From: an uncultured Bacteroidia bacterium | GTDB taxonomy: Bacteria > Bacteroidota > Bacteroidia > Bacteroidales > UBA932 | Direction: 5' to 3' | Length of the DNA stretch: 64,000 bases | Assembly: GCA_902789395.1 (NCBI GenBank) | Contig: CADANY010000012.1 | Coordinates: forward strand, 1 to 64,000 | Part shown: positions 17,655-25,980 of the stretch, in pieces | Layout of the letters: every line of letters begins with the position of its first letter | Numbering within the stretch: position 1 is the stretch's first letter | The notes under the pieces: generated by a model | The model's input: only the letters and a program-made list of their open reading frames with translations | Databases searched by the model: none | What the model was told of the DNA's origin: nothing | Translations under genes and position numbers: made by a program

Positions 17655-18853
17655 ATTTTCAGCCGGATCCGGAATCTTCCCAGAAGGGCGGCGATTCCGA
17701 GAACGAGTGCGACGTACGCGAGACAGTACAGGACGCCGACCCATCCACTGAATCTTCCCCATAGATTCAGCCCGGTCATCGAACAGAATCCTGTCAGAAG
17801 ATAGGGAATCATATACGTAGTCAGTGTCGCCGTTCCCGCAGGCTTGATCAGGCGGAACCAACCGGTCCAACCCTTGTCTTCCAGCATTCTGAGAAGGGTA
17901 TAAAGCACGACGCAGGGAGCCATCACCCAGAGAACCCAGGGCAGGGTGGCGAGGTTTTTCGAAGCGATGAAATAACGGTGGGCGAAGAAACCGGCCCCGA
18001 TCAGAGCGGCTGCGACCGCGAGAGAGACTCCGATGCACGTCTTCCGGCTCCATGAGGGAGCGTATTCCGCGCTCACGACAGACAGAATGATTCCGCCCAT
18101 CGCAAGAGCGTGGTGGGCTCCGTTGTCCAGCCGCAGTACATCGCGGAGACGGTCGAAGACGTTCGGCTCCGGAAAATCGACGATCGGATGGCCGCTGCGC
18201 ATCCCTGTACTGAGTATGCAGAGAAGGACGAACCCCAGCCAGATCCCCAGAAGGATCTTCAGGTTATCCCTTGCCAGCAGGTAGGCGGTGGCGCAGAAAA
18301 GGTATGCCCAGCCGATCAGTCCGAGAATTCCCCACCACTTCGGGGCGAAGATCCCTCCTTCCGGGGTCCGGTAGCGGAGCGCCATCCATCCGAGGAGCAC
18401 TACACCTGCGAGGCGCAGGATCCGGGTCCATTTCCGGCCTTTCGGATACTCATTCCAGACAAGGAAAAAGCCGGTCGTCATCAGGATCAGGAAGAGATTT
18501 CTCGACTGGGGGCCGAGTTGAAGTCCGCTGCCGGCATTCACGGAAAAAACGCCCATGACAACGAGGGCGAACCCCCGTTTCAGGATATGCCAGAGGGTGG
18601 ATTCGGCGCTGAGGCCCTTTCTGAATCGGTTTTCGATTGCATAGGGGATGGACATTCCCATGGCGAAGAGGAAGGCCGGGAAGACATAATCGGAAAGGCC
18701 CATGAAATCCTCCGTCGTCTGGCTGTGGAGGAGCCAATGGGGCATGCCCTTGATCGTCCAGAGATTATTGACGAAGATCATGAGCACCATGGTCAGTGCC
18801 CGGAACATGTCGATGGCGAGGTTTCTCCTCCCGAAGTTCCCGATCTTCTCCAT
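17651..18853 (-). CDS. Multispanning acyltransferase-like protein (HGSNAT / DUF5009 type)
   Basis: A 400-residue inner-membrane protein with about ten hydrophobic segments. It starts with NLAIDMFRALTMVLMIFVNN and has SDYVFPAFLFAMGMSIPYAI, typical of the DUF5009/heparan-alpha-glucosaminide N-acetyltransferase-like family. These proteins are thought to move acyl groups onto glycans across the membrane. It lies one base after nrdG, making it the third gene of the nrdD-nrdG transcription unit, an unexpected partner for anaerobic nucleotide reduction. Substrate unknown. Confidence 0.8.
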   Translation of the reverse strand: MEKIGNFGRRNLAIDMFRALTMVLMIFVNNLWTIKGMPHWLLHSQTTEDFMGLSDYVFPAFLFAMGMSIPYAIENRFRKGLSAESTLWHILKRGFALVVMGVFSVNAGSGLQLGPQSRNLFLILMTTGFFLVWNEYPKGRKWTRILRLAGVVLLGWMALRYRTPEGGIFAPKWWGILGLIGWAYLFCATAYLLARDNLKILLGIWLGFVLLCILSTGMRSGHPIVDFPEPNVFDRLRDVLRLDNGAHHALAMGGIILSVVSAEYAPSWSRKTCIGVSLAVAAALIGAGFFAHRYFIASKNLATLPWVLWVMAPCVVLYTLLRMLEDKGWTGWFRLIKPAGTATLTTYMIPYLLTGFCSMTGLNLWGRFSGWVGVLYCLAYVALVLGIAALLGRFRIRLKI

Positions 18854-18854
18854 G

Positions 18855-19370
18855 CTATTTCAGGGGAACAAGTGGGACCGTCCCGGGGATGCTGTCATCC
18901 GGCGGTGCCCCGTGGAGATAGATGATCCGCTGGTTCGGGCTGCCCCGGAAAAGGAGGGTTGTGTCGCGCTGCTCGAGAATGAACGGGCCATCCACCAGGA
19001 CGTCCAGATATGGAATCATCTGCGAGAGGGATGCGTCCGCCTGGATTTCTTCCAGGGTAAATCCCGTCCAGCACCAGATTGTCTTTCCGGTTTCAGCCTT
19101 GATCCGTCGGGCCAGTTCCGTAAAGGCTTCTACTTGATAGAAAGGATCTCCGCCGGAGAAACTGACGTTTGAAAGGGAATCGGCTTTGATGATGTCCATG
19201 ATTTCGTCAATACTCATCCAGCGGCCTCCGTCGAAATCCCAGGATTGGGGATTATGGCAGCCTTTGCAATGGTGCGCACATCCGGCGCAATAGATTGAAA
19301 TCCTGAAGCCCGGGCCGTCGGCCATCGTTTGCTCCAGGATTTTCAATACTTTGATTCTGTCTTTCTCCAT
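18855..19370 (-). CDS. nrdG: Anaerobic ribonucleoside-triphosphate reductase activating protein
   Basis: A 171-residue radical SAM enzyme that installs the glycyl radical on NrdD. The cluster-binding motif is CAHHCKGC (residues ~31-38, CxxxCxxC), followed by HNPQSW and the SAM-binding FSGGDPFYQ. The gene starts three bases after the nrdD stop, forming the standard nrdDG operon. Confidence 0.96.
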   Translation of the reverse strand: MEKDRIKVLKILEQTMADGPGFRISIYCAGCAHHCKGCHNPQSWDFDGGRWMSIDEIMDIIKADSLSNVSFSGGDPFYQVEAFTELARRIKAETGKTIWCWTGFTLEEIQADASLSQMIPYLDVLVDGPFILEQRDTTLLFRGSPNQRIIYLHGAPPDDSIPGTVPLVPLK

Positions 19371-19373
19371 CGG

Positions 19374-21581
19374 CTATTTGTGTACCACGCGGTCGTGGAG
19401 TTCTGCCAGTTTTCCGGAGTTCCAGCGGTTGGTCGTACCGACGAGGTAGCCGGTAATACGCTGCAGCGTGTCGATATGGTGACCGTGGCAGTGCGGGCAT
19501 TCGCGCAAGTCGTCATCGGCATTCTCAAAGCCACAGTCGAGGCAGCGGTTGCGGTTGTGGTTAACGGAGCCGTATCCGATGTCGTATTTGTCCATCAGGT
19601 CGACGATATTCATGATCGCCTCCGGGTTGTGGGTCGCGTCGCCGTCGATTTCGACATAGAAGATATGACCCGCATTCTCGTATTTGTGGTAAGGCCCCTC
19701 GATCTTCGCCTTATGCTCCGGCGTGCAGTGGTAGTAGACCGGAATGTGGCTGGAGTTGGTGTAGTAATCCTTATCGGTAATGCCCGGAAGGATGCCGAAA
19801 GTCTTCTTGTCACGCTTGGTGAACTTCCCGGCGAGTCCTTCTGCCGGGGTGGCGAGGAAGGTGAAATTGTGCTGGTAGGTCTCTGCGTAGCCGTTGATCT
19901 TCTCGGACATGTGGGAGATGATCCTGAGGCCCAGTTCCTGCGCTTCGTCGCTCTCTCCGTGGTGCTTGCCGATCAGGGCGATGAGGCACTCGGCCAGACC
20001 GATGAATCCGATCGACAGGGTACCCTGGTTCATGACTTTTTCGATCGTATCGTTTTCATCCAGTTTTTCACTTCCGAGCCATAGACCGTTCATCAGGAGC
20101 GGGAACTGCTTCTTGAGCGCGGTCTTTTGGAAATCGAAGCGCTCGTTGAGCTGCCTTGCAGCGATATCGAGGGCCCAGTCAAGGCGCTGGAAGAACTTTT
20201 TGATACGGGCATCCTTGTCCGTCTCGCCCATGCATTCGATGGCGAGCTTGACGATGTTGATTGTCGTAAAGGAAAGGTTGCCGCGTCCGATTGACGTCTT
20301 CGGCCCGAACCGGTTTCCATAGACACGGGTACGGCAGCCCATGGTTGCGACTTCGTGGATGTAGCGCTTCGGATCGTCTTCCTTCCAGGCGTCGTCCTGG
20401 TTGAAGGAAGCATCCAGGTTGAGGAAGTTCGGGAAGAAACGGCGGGCGGAAACCTTGCATGCGAACTTGTAAAGATCGTAGTTGCGGTCTTCCGGGAGGT
20501 AGCTGACACCTCTCTTCTTCTTCCAGATCTGGATCGGGAAGATAGCCGTCGATCCGTTGCCGACGCCTTCATAGGTTGTATTGAGGATCTCGCGGATGAT
20601 GCAGCGGCCCTCAGCGGACGTATCGGTTCCGTAGTTGATCGAGCTGAATACAACCTGGTTTCCGCCGCGGGAGTGGATTGTGTTCATGTTGTGGACGAAC
20701 GCCTCCATTGCCTGGTGGACGCGGCTGACGGTCTGGTTGATGGCATGCTGGAAAGCCCTCTCACGACCCTGCAGGCCGATCAGGTCCCGCTTGATATAAT
20801 CGTCGATCTTTGCGGTCTTCAGATCGCTGTAATCTGCGTTGGAGAGGGAACTGATCTGGTCGATTTCCTCTTCGAAGGTCTTCCGGACATACGGTGCCAG
20901 GTAGAAATCGAACGCGGGGATCGCCTGTCCCCCGTGCATCTCGTTCTGGACGGTCTCCATCGAGATGCAGGCCAGTACGCTGGCCGTCTCGATCCGTTTT
21001 GCAGGACGGGATTCGCCGTGGCCGGCCTTCAGTCCATGCTCGAGGATCAGGTCGAGCGGGTGCTGGATGCAGGTCAGCGACTTGGTCGGATAATAGTCCT
21101 TGTCGTGGATGTGGATATAATTGTTCATGACGGCAGCGCGGACGGGGTCCGAGAGGAGACACTCGTCGACATACGTCTTCGTCGCCTCGGAAGCGAATTT
21201 CATCATCATGCCCGCCGGGGTATCTGCGTTCATGTTGGCGTTCTCACGCGTGATGTCGTTGGCTTGTGCACCGATGATCGTTTCAAAGATCTCATTGGTC
21301 TTAGCCTTTCGGGCGAGGTTACGCTTGTTGCGGTACCGGATGTATTCTTTCGCTACTTCTTTCCGGGGACTGTTCATCAGTTCCATCTCGACGACGTCCT
21401 GGATTTCTTCGACCGTCATCTCTTCTTTTTCGAGTTTGGAGATGGCGCTCGCGATTTGTGCTGCGAGAACGATATCTTCTCCGTTCTCCGTGACATCCAT
21501 CGCCTTGAGGATGGCTGCTACAATCTTCTGATTGTTGAAATCGACTCTTCTTCCGTCGCGTTTAAGTACCCGCTTTACCAT
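19374..21581 (-). CDS. nrdD: Anaerobic (class III) ribonucleoside-triphosphate reductase
   Basis: A 735-residue glycyl radical enzyme that makes dNTPs without oxygen. The N-terminus is an ATP-cone allosteric domain (VLKRDGRRVDFNNQKI, residues ~4-95). The barrel core follows, then a C-terminal zinc site with CLDC and CPHC pairs, and the radical-bearing loop RITGYLVGTTNRW with the glycyl radical Gly at about 711. All required residues are present. Expression is probably from the TATATTTG box at 21693-21700 through a ~110-base leader with two hairpins. Confidence 0.97.
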   Translation of the reverse strand: MVKRVLKRDGRRVDFNNQKIVAAILKAMDVTENGEDIVLAAQIASAISKLEKEEMTVEEIQDVVEMELMNSPRKEVAKEYIRYRNKRNLARKAKTNEIFETIIGAQANDITRENANMNADTPAGMMMKFASEATKTYVDECLLSDPVRAAVMNNYIHIHDKDYYPTKSLTCIQHPLDLILEHGLKAGHGESRPAKRIETASVLACISMETVQNEMHGGQAIPAFDFYLAPYVRKTFEEEIDQISSLSNADYSDLKTAKIDDYIKRDLIGLQGRERAFQHAINQTVSRVHQAMEAFVHNMNTIHSRGGNQVVFSSINYGTDTSAEGRCIIREILNTTYEGVGNGSTAIFPIQIWKKKRGVSYLPEDRNYDLYKFACKVSARRFFPNFLNLDASFNQDDAWKEDDPKRYIHEVATMGCRTRVYGNRFGPKTSIGRGNLSFTTINIVKLAIECMGETDKDARIKKFFQRLDWALDIAARQLNERFDFQKTALKKQFPLLMNGLWLGSEKLDENDTIEKVMNQGTLSIGFIGLAECLIALIGKHHGESDEAQELGLRIISHMSEKINGYAETYQHNFTFLATPAEGLAGKFTKRDKKTFGILPGITDKDYYTNSSHIPVYYHCTPEHKAKIEGPYHKYENAGHIFYVEIDGDATHNPEAIMNIVDLMDKYDIGYGSVNHNRNRCLDCGFENADDDLRECPHCHGHHIDTLQRITGYLVGTTNRWNSGKLAELHDRVVHK

Positions 21582-21692
21582 GGTTATTGAGTGTTGGAGA
21601 CAGCGCCGGCCTTGCAGGCCGGTTGCCCAGGTTTATGTATCTGTAATTTGGTCTTGTCTTAAGTCGGGGAGCATGCGCCCCTCTTCCGTCAG
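21582..21692 (-). other. nrdD 5' leader with two hairpins
   Basis: The leader between the -7 box and ATG 21581 holds a perfect 7-bp hairpin (21606-21622, CCGGCCT/AGGCCGG around three bases) and a short palindrome GGGGAGCATGCGCCCC (21666-21681). No known riboswitch or NrdR-box pair is recognised. A regulatory role is only a possibility. Confidence 0.35.
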
Positions 21693-21700
21693 CAAATATA
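21693..21700 (-). promoter_or_regulatory. -7 box for nrdDG
   Basis: A perfect TATATTTG on the minus strand, 111 bases upstream of the nrdD ATG. No convincing -33 element. Confidence 0.5.
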
Positions 21701-21758
21701 GCAGATTTGTATCTTCGTTGTTCGCTTTTTAAGAGGAAAAGTTATCAACAATACGCGA

Positions 21759-21792
21759 AAAATCCTGTTAATTCGCTGATTAACAGGATTTT
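21759..21792 (-). terminator. Hairpin terminator after the phosphopantetheinyl transferase gene
   Basis: A 14-bp perfect stem (AAAATCCTGTTAAT / ATTAACAGGATTTT) with loop TCGCTG lies about 80 bases past the stop. A second small palindrome, TTTAGAATTATTCTAAA, lies between them. The U-tract is short, so termination strength is uncertain. Confidence 0.6.
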
Positions 21793-21870
21793 AAATTGTT
21801 ATTTATTTTAGAATTATTCTAAATTAGAACATTTCTGTTTCCTTTGGGAGGAAGTTTTCAACATGGACCG

Positions 21871-22506
21871 CTAACCGACGACCCAGACCAGGACGTGACG
21901 CTCGAAAGTGATATATTCGAGTTCGAATTCTTCTTCGTCTTCGTCTTTGTTGATGAAGGTTGCTTCCAGTTCTCCTTCCCCGCGCGGCCGGAACCGCTCG
22001 ATTTCAATCTGCTCGGCAAAATCGAGGTTGTAGACGGAGAGCCGTTTGAAGATGGCTTCCTTTGCGCACCAGTAAATCGCGAGCTGCTCGTTGCGCTTCT
22101 CATCGTCGAGGTCTTCGATTTCGTCTTCCGAGAGCGCTTTTTTCTCTACGACGGAGAAGTCGCGGTCAAGCGATTCAATGTCGATGCCGACGTCTTCCTC
22201 ATCATGCAGGATGACGGCGACAAAGCGGTCCGTATGGGTAATGCTGATATTGATCGGATTGTTCTCGATATACGGCTTTCCGTTGTCATGATGGCTCAGA
22301 TAGACCTTGTCGTCGAACATCGTATTGAGCAGGGCGCGGACAGCCAGCCGCTGCTTCCGCATCGACTCGCTCTTGATAAACGAGATTTCTTCCATCTCGT
22401 CCGTCGGAGTAGAACTCAGTTCTTTGAGTTCTTCTTCGGTTTCCGTGATCTCCCACACGCCGATCTCGGCTTCGTTTTCTAATTCCCTTTTAAGATATAG
22501 TCCCAT
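21871..22506 (-). CDS. 4'-phosphopantetheinyl transferase superfamily protein
   Basis: A 211-residue Sfp/AcpT-like enzyme that transfers phosphopantetheine from CoA to a carrier protein. The signature residues are visible: SITHTDRFVAVIL near residue 88, VGIDIESLDRDFSVVEKKAL near 103 (Mg-binding Asp/Glu), and IYWCAKEAIFKRL near 145 (WxxKEA). The C-terminus has a very acidic stretch (NKDEDEEEFELEY). ATG 22506 is chosen because the usual family start fits it and a small upstream ORF ends one base before it; an in-frame start at 22530 is also possible. Confidence 0.85.
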   Translation of the reverse strand: MGLYLKRELENEAEIGVWEITETEEELKELSSTPTDEMEEISFIKSESMRKQRLAVRALLNTMFDDKVYLSHHDNGKPYIENNPINISITHTDRFVAVILHDEEDVGIDIESLDRDFSVVEKKALSEDEIEDLDDEKRNEQLAIYWCAKEAIFKRLSVYNLDFAEQIEIERFRPRGEGELEATFINKDEDEEEFELEYITFERHVLVWVVG

Positions 22507-22507
22507 A

Positions 22508-22657
22508 TTAAAAACGTTCGAACGATGCATGAAACTCCACCCGGTATCCTTCTGGGATGCCGGGGCAACGGTTTAGGAATGTTCGCAAGTAAGGGTCGTC
22601 AGAACCGACGACCGTCATAAACTGTTGACCAGAGAGTGCCGAACTGGGAGGCTCCAT
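22508..22657 (-). CDS. Possible 49-residue small protein upstream of the phosphopantetheinyl transferase
   Basis: ATG 22657 opens 49 codons (starting MEPPSSALSGQQFMTVVGSD) that end in TAA one base before ATG 22506 of the transferase gene, in a different frame. A second in-frame ATG starts at MTVVGSDD. The composition is protein-like (LRTFLNRCPGIPEGYRVEFH) and the region has no other explanation except a GGTCGTC/GACGACC hairpin at 22594-22613. The frame begins about 25 bases downstream of the TATCTTTG box. I recognise no family. It could be a small protein, a leader peptide controlling the next gene, or chance. Confidence 0.4.
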   Translation of the reverse strand: MEPPSSALSGQQFMTVVGSDDPYLRTFLNRCPGIPEGYRVEFHASFERF

Positions 22658-22679
22658 ACAATTTCGTTACATTTAACGA

Positions 22680-22710
22680 TGCAAAGATAATGATTTTTGT
22701 TATCTTTGCA
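22680..22710. promoter_or_regulatory. Symmetrical divergent promoter between mdh and the transferase operon
   Basis: A perfect 11-bp inverted repeat (TGCAAAGATAA at 22680-22690, TTATCTTTGCA at 22700-22710) places a TATCTTTG -7 box on each strand, facing outward: plus for mdh (22701-22708), minus for the transferase side (22682-22689). The symmetry could also serve as a protein-binding site. Confidence 0.65.
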
Positions 22711-22752
22711 ACGCTTTTAGCTGACAGTTAATTAAAATTCATTTATAGTATT

Positions 22753-23739
22753 ATGAAATTCCTTACTGAAGAGAAACTCGTCATCGTCGGCGCAGCCGGC
22801 ATGATCGGATCCAACATGGTCCAGACTGCAGCGATGCTGGGTCTTACCCCGAACATCTGCCTGTATGATATTTTCGAGCCGGGGCTCAAAGGCGTTCTCG
22901 CCGAGATGGACCACTGCGCCTTCCCGGGCGTAAACATTACCGCGACGATCGATCCCGCCGTCGCTTTCAAGGATGCGAAGTATATCATCTCTTCCGGCGG
23001 TGCTCCGCGCAAAGAAGGTATGACCCGTGAAGATCTTCTGAAGGGAAACTGCCAGATCGCCGCCGAGTTCGGTGACAACATCAAGAAATACTGCCCTGAT
23101 GTCAAGCATGTCGTCGTTATCTTCAACCCCGCTGACGTAACTGCCCTTACCGCTCTGATCCATTCCGGTCTGAAGCCCGAGCAGCTCACCTCCCTTGCCG
23201 CCCTCGACAGCACCCGTCTGCAGGAGGCCCTGGCCCAGGAATTCGGTGTCCAGCAGTGCAAGGTGACCGGCAGCTATACCTACGGCGGCCACGGCGAAGC
23301 CATGGCGGTTTTCGCCTCCAAGGTCCAGATTGACGGAAAGCCCCTCGCCGAGATGGGTCTCAGCGAAGAGAGATTCGCTGAAATCAAGCACAATACGATC
23401 CAGGGTGGTTCCAATATCATCAAGCTCCGCGGCCGTTCTTCCTTCCAGAGCCCGGCCTACAATGCCGTCAAGATGATCGAGGCTTCCATGGGCGGAGAGA
23501 AATTCACCTGGCCTGCAGGAACGTACGTCTGCAACGAGAAATTCCAGCATGTCATGATGGCGATGCCGACGGTCATCGACGCGACCGGTGTTCATTATTG
23601 CAATCCGGAAGGTACGGCCGAAGAAATGGCTGCACTCGAGGCTTCCTACGAGCATCTCTGCAAGATGCGTGACGAGATTATCAGCCTCGGCATCATCCCG
23701 GCTGTCTCCGAGTGGAAGAAATCCAATCCGAATCTCTAA
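22753..23739 (+). CDS. mdh: Malate dehydrogenase
   Basis: A 328-residue NAD-dependent dehydrogenase of the lactate/malate family in the Bacteroidales form. The Rossmann motif is VIVGAAGMIGSNM near residue 10, the substrate-loop segment is GGAPRKEGMTREDLLKGN, and GGHGEAM carries the catalytic His. It interconverts malate and oxaloacetate, in these anaerobes mainly in the reductive branch leading to fumarate and succinate. It is monocistronic, with a promoter at 22701 and a terminator at 23759-23792. Confidence 0.93.
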   Translation: MKFLTEEKLVIVGAAGMIGSNMVQTAAMLGLTPNICLYDIFEPGLKGVLAEMDHCAFPGVNITATIDPAVAFKDAKYIISSGGAPRKEGMTREDLLKGNCQIAAEFGDNIKKYCPDVKHVVVIFNPADVTALTALIHSGLKPEQLTSLAALDSTRLQEALAQEFGVQQCKVTGSYTYGGHGEAMAVFASKVQIDGKPLAEMGLSEERFAEIKHNTIQGGSNIIKLRGRSSFQSPAYNAVKMIEASMGGEKFTWPAGTYVCNEKFQHVMMAMPTVIDATGVHYCNPEGTAEEMAALEASYEHLCKMRDEIISLGIIPAVSEWKKSNPNL

Positions 23740-23758
23740 GTTTCTTTTCGTGAAACAG

Positions 23759-23792
23759 AGAGCCGGTTCAGTGATGAGCCGGCTCTTTTTTT
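23759..23792 (+). terminator. Rho-independent terminator after mdh
   Basis: A 12-bp stem (AGAGCCGGTTCA / TGAGCCGGCTCT, one G-T pair) with loop GTGA and a run of eight or more T. Confidence 0.92.
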
Positions 23793-23804
23793 TCTTTTTT
23801 TATG

Positions 23805-23812
23805 TATATTTG
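23805..23812 (+). promoter_or_regulatory. -7 box for the exported-hydrolase operon
   Basis: A perfect TATATTTG, 27 bases before ATG 23840, embedded after the T-rich tail of the mdh terminator. Confidence 0.55.
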
Positions 23813-23839
23813 TGAAGAAACCCGATTATTAGCGCTCTT

Positions 23840-25975
23840 ATGACCCTTCGCAGTCTTCTCTCCTTCGCCGCGACTCTTTTTGCCAGCGTTACCATTTCCG
23901 CACAAGATTTCGGAAACATGACTTCTTCCTTTACTCCGTACCCGGATGTCAAGACGCCTGTTTCCCGGCCGCCGGCAGGATATAAACCGGTCTACCTGTC
24001 GACCTTCAGCCGCCATGGCAGCCGTTATCTGCTGTCTGCGGATACCTATGAGATTCCGCTCAAAGCGCTCGAAGAAGCAGGCAGGGGAGGCTTCCTGACC
24101 GAAACGGGGAAAGCGCTGCTTGCCGATGTCAGGGTCCTGGCTGAAGATGCCCGCGGCAAATACGGGACCCTCCTTCCGCGCGGTGGAAGGGAGCTCCGGC
24201 ATACGATGGAAAGAACCGTCTCCCGCTATCCCGGCATTTTTTCCGGTAAGGATTGCCGGATTGATGTCTATTCTTCCCAGCGCCACCGCTGTCTGATGAG
24301 CATGGCGTACAGCCTTGATGCCATTACGGCGGCCAACCCGAAGGTCGTCTATGACCGGCATAGCAGCGATTATATCCAGGATAAGGTATTTACGTCTTTC
24401 CAATCCGTCGCGCTCTCCCGGAGCGGCTACCTGCGGGATTATGAGCAGGAAAAATTGGACGCTTTTGCAAACGATGCCCTGCTCGACAGGATCTTTACCT
24501 ATGATGATAAGCAGAAGGACCGGTATCTGTCTTCCGAAGGCCGGAAGATGCTGCCCCTGTATCTGTGGAAGCTTGCCTGCGAATCCCAGCTCATCGACGG
24601 ACTCGGTATCGACCTTTTCAACTATTTCTCTTATGAGGACTTCCGCAATGTATGGCAGATGCAGAACCGGATGGAATACTATGCCATCGGTCCCTCCGGT
24701 GAATACAGCGAGTTCTTGCTGGACCAGGCTTCCAGTACGCTGACCCATATAATTGACTGTGCGGAGGATGCGCTCGCCGGCGGCCCTTACCGGGCGACGC
24801 TGCGCTATGGGCACGATTCCCAGTTCGGTCCGCTTGCGGCCCTGATGCTTTTCGATGGCTGCTGCCAGGCGGCTGACGACCCGACCCACCCCGAAACGGT
24901 CTGGGTATGGGACCGGATCTGTCCGATGGGCGCGAATATCCAGTTGGTCTTTTTCCGGAAAAACGGGACCGACGATATCCTTGTCAAAGCCCTTCTCAAT
25001 GAGCAGGAAATGCATCTTGTCGGGATCGAAACCGATCAATGGCCTTTCTATCACTGGAACGACGTAAAGGCTGCCTACCGGGAGCGGATGGACCGGAATC
25101 CTGATTTCAACCGGGGCGGCTGGGAGGTCGATACGGTCCAGGAAGGCTTGGTTTACAAGCGGTTCAGCGGAAAAGAATCCATTTCGGGGGCCCATCAGAT
25201 CATCAATGCCGTCGATGTCGACCTGAACAATCCGCGCTATGCGGTAAAGTTTTCGTACGAGGACCGGATTTCGACTTCAGACGCTTTCAAGAAAGCCGGC
25301 GCCGTCGCGACGGTCAATGCGACTTATGAAATAGCCTCGGTATTCATCCGGGTCGACGGAACGACTTATCACAATATTGAAAGTGACATTGTTCCTTTCG
25401 CCGGGGCCGTCCCTCAGTGGAAAACGGACAGTTCCATCAGTACGGATGGGCGCCGGGTAACGATTTCCTATACCGGAAAGGGCCTTTCCCTGGAGGAGCA
25501 GAGAGCCGCATTCGAGGCAATGGAGGATCCGAATGTCTTTACCAGTGCCCCGATGCTGATCGACAATTACGTTCCGGTCGGTAAGTATTTTGCGACGAGC
25601 AGCCTCTCAAAGGAGCAGATCGAACAACTCAGTTATGAAGATCCCCTCCGGCACCAGAGCGTCCGGCATCCGAGGACCGCGGCGGCCCTTACTGCGGACA
25701 ATCACCTGATTCTCATCGTGGTAGATGGACGGAGACCCGGTCTGGCGGAAGGAATGAACGCCTTTGAGCTTACCTCTTTCCTGGAAGAACATTTCCATCC
25801 GGTCCATGCCATCAACCTCGACGGAGGCGGCTCGACGGCCCTTTGCGTCAAGGGGGAAGGCCATCCCGAAACCCATGTCGTCAACTATCCTTCCGCTTCC
25901 CGTACCTTCAGACATGACAAGGAACGGAAAGTTCCGACTCATATCCATATTGTTGACCTTCAGGCAAATCACTGA
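23840..25975 (+). CDS. Two-domain exported phosphatase: histidine (phytase-like) phosphatase fused to phosphodiester glycosidase
   Basis: A 711-residue protein with a signal peptide ending TISAQ. Domain 1 (about residues 35-425) is a histidine acid phosphatase of the MINPP type: LSTFSRHGSRYLLSADTYE with the nucleophile His, YSSQRHRC, and LRYGHDSQFGPL with the HD proton donor. Domain 2 (about 440-710) is a phosphodiester glycosidase (NAGPA/DUF2233): VATVNATYE, SAPMLIDN, HPRTAAAL, VVDGRRPG and INLDGGGSTAL. Phosphodiester glycosidases uncover a phosphomonoester by removing a sugar-1-phosphate-linked sugar, which a phosphatase could then hydrolyse. This two-step idea is inference. First gene of a probable operon with the epimerase. 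Confidence 0.85.
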   Translation: MTLRSLLSFAATLFASVTISAQDFGNMTSSFTPYPDVKTPVSRPPAGYKPVYLSTFSRHGSRYLLSADTYEIPLKALEEAGRGGFLTETGKALLADVRVLAEDARGKYGTLLPRGGRELRHTMERTVSRYPGIFSGKDCRIDVYSSQRHRCLMSMAYSLDAITAANPKVVYDRHSSDYIQDKVFTSFQSVALSRSGYLRDYEQEKLDAFANDALLDRIFTYDDKQKDRYLSSEGRKMLPLYLWKLACESQLIDGLGIDLFNYFSYEDFRNVWQMQNRMEYYAIGPSGEYSEFLLDQASSTLTHIIDCAEDALAGGPYRATLRYGHDSQFGPLAALMLFDGCCQAADDPTHPETVWVWDRICPMGANIQLVFFRKNGTDDILVKALLNEQEMHLVGIETDQWPFYHWNDVKAAYRERMDRNPDFNRGGWEVDTVQEGLVYKRFSGKESISGAHQIINAVDVDLNNPRYAVKFSYEDRISTSDAFKKAGAVATVNATYEIASVFIRVDGTTYHNIESDIVPFAGAVPQWKTDSSISTDGRRVTISYTGKGLSLEEQRAAFEAMEDPNVFTSAPMLIDNYVPVGKYFATSSLSKEQIEQLSYEDPLRHQSVRHPRTAAALTADNHLILIVVDGRRPGLAEGMNAFELTSFLEEHFHPVHAINLDGGGSTALCVKGEGHPETHVVNYPSASRTFRHDKERKVPTHIHIVDLQANH

Positions 25976-25980
25976 ACCCT

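Noticed and set aside
21748-21756. TTATCAACA, one mismatch from a DnaA box
   Set aside because: A single isolated near-match without a cluster or AT-rich unwinding region; no dnaA or dnaN nearby.
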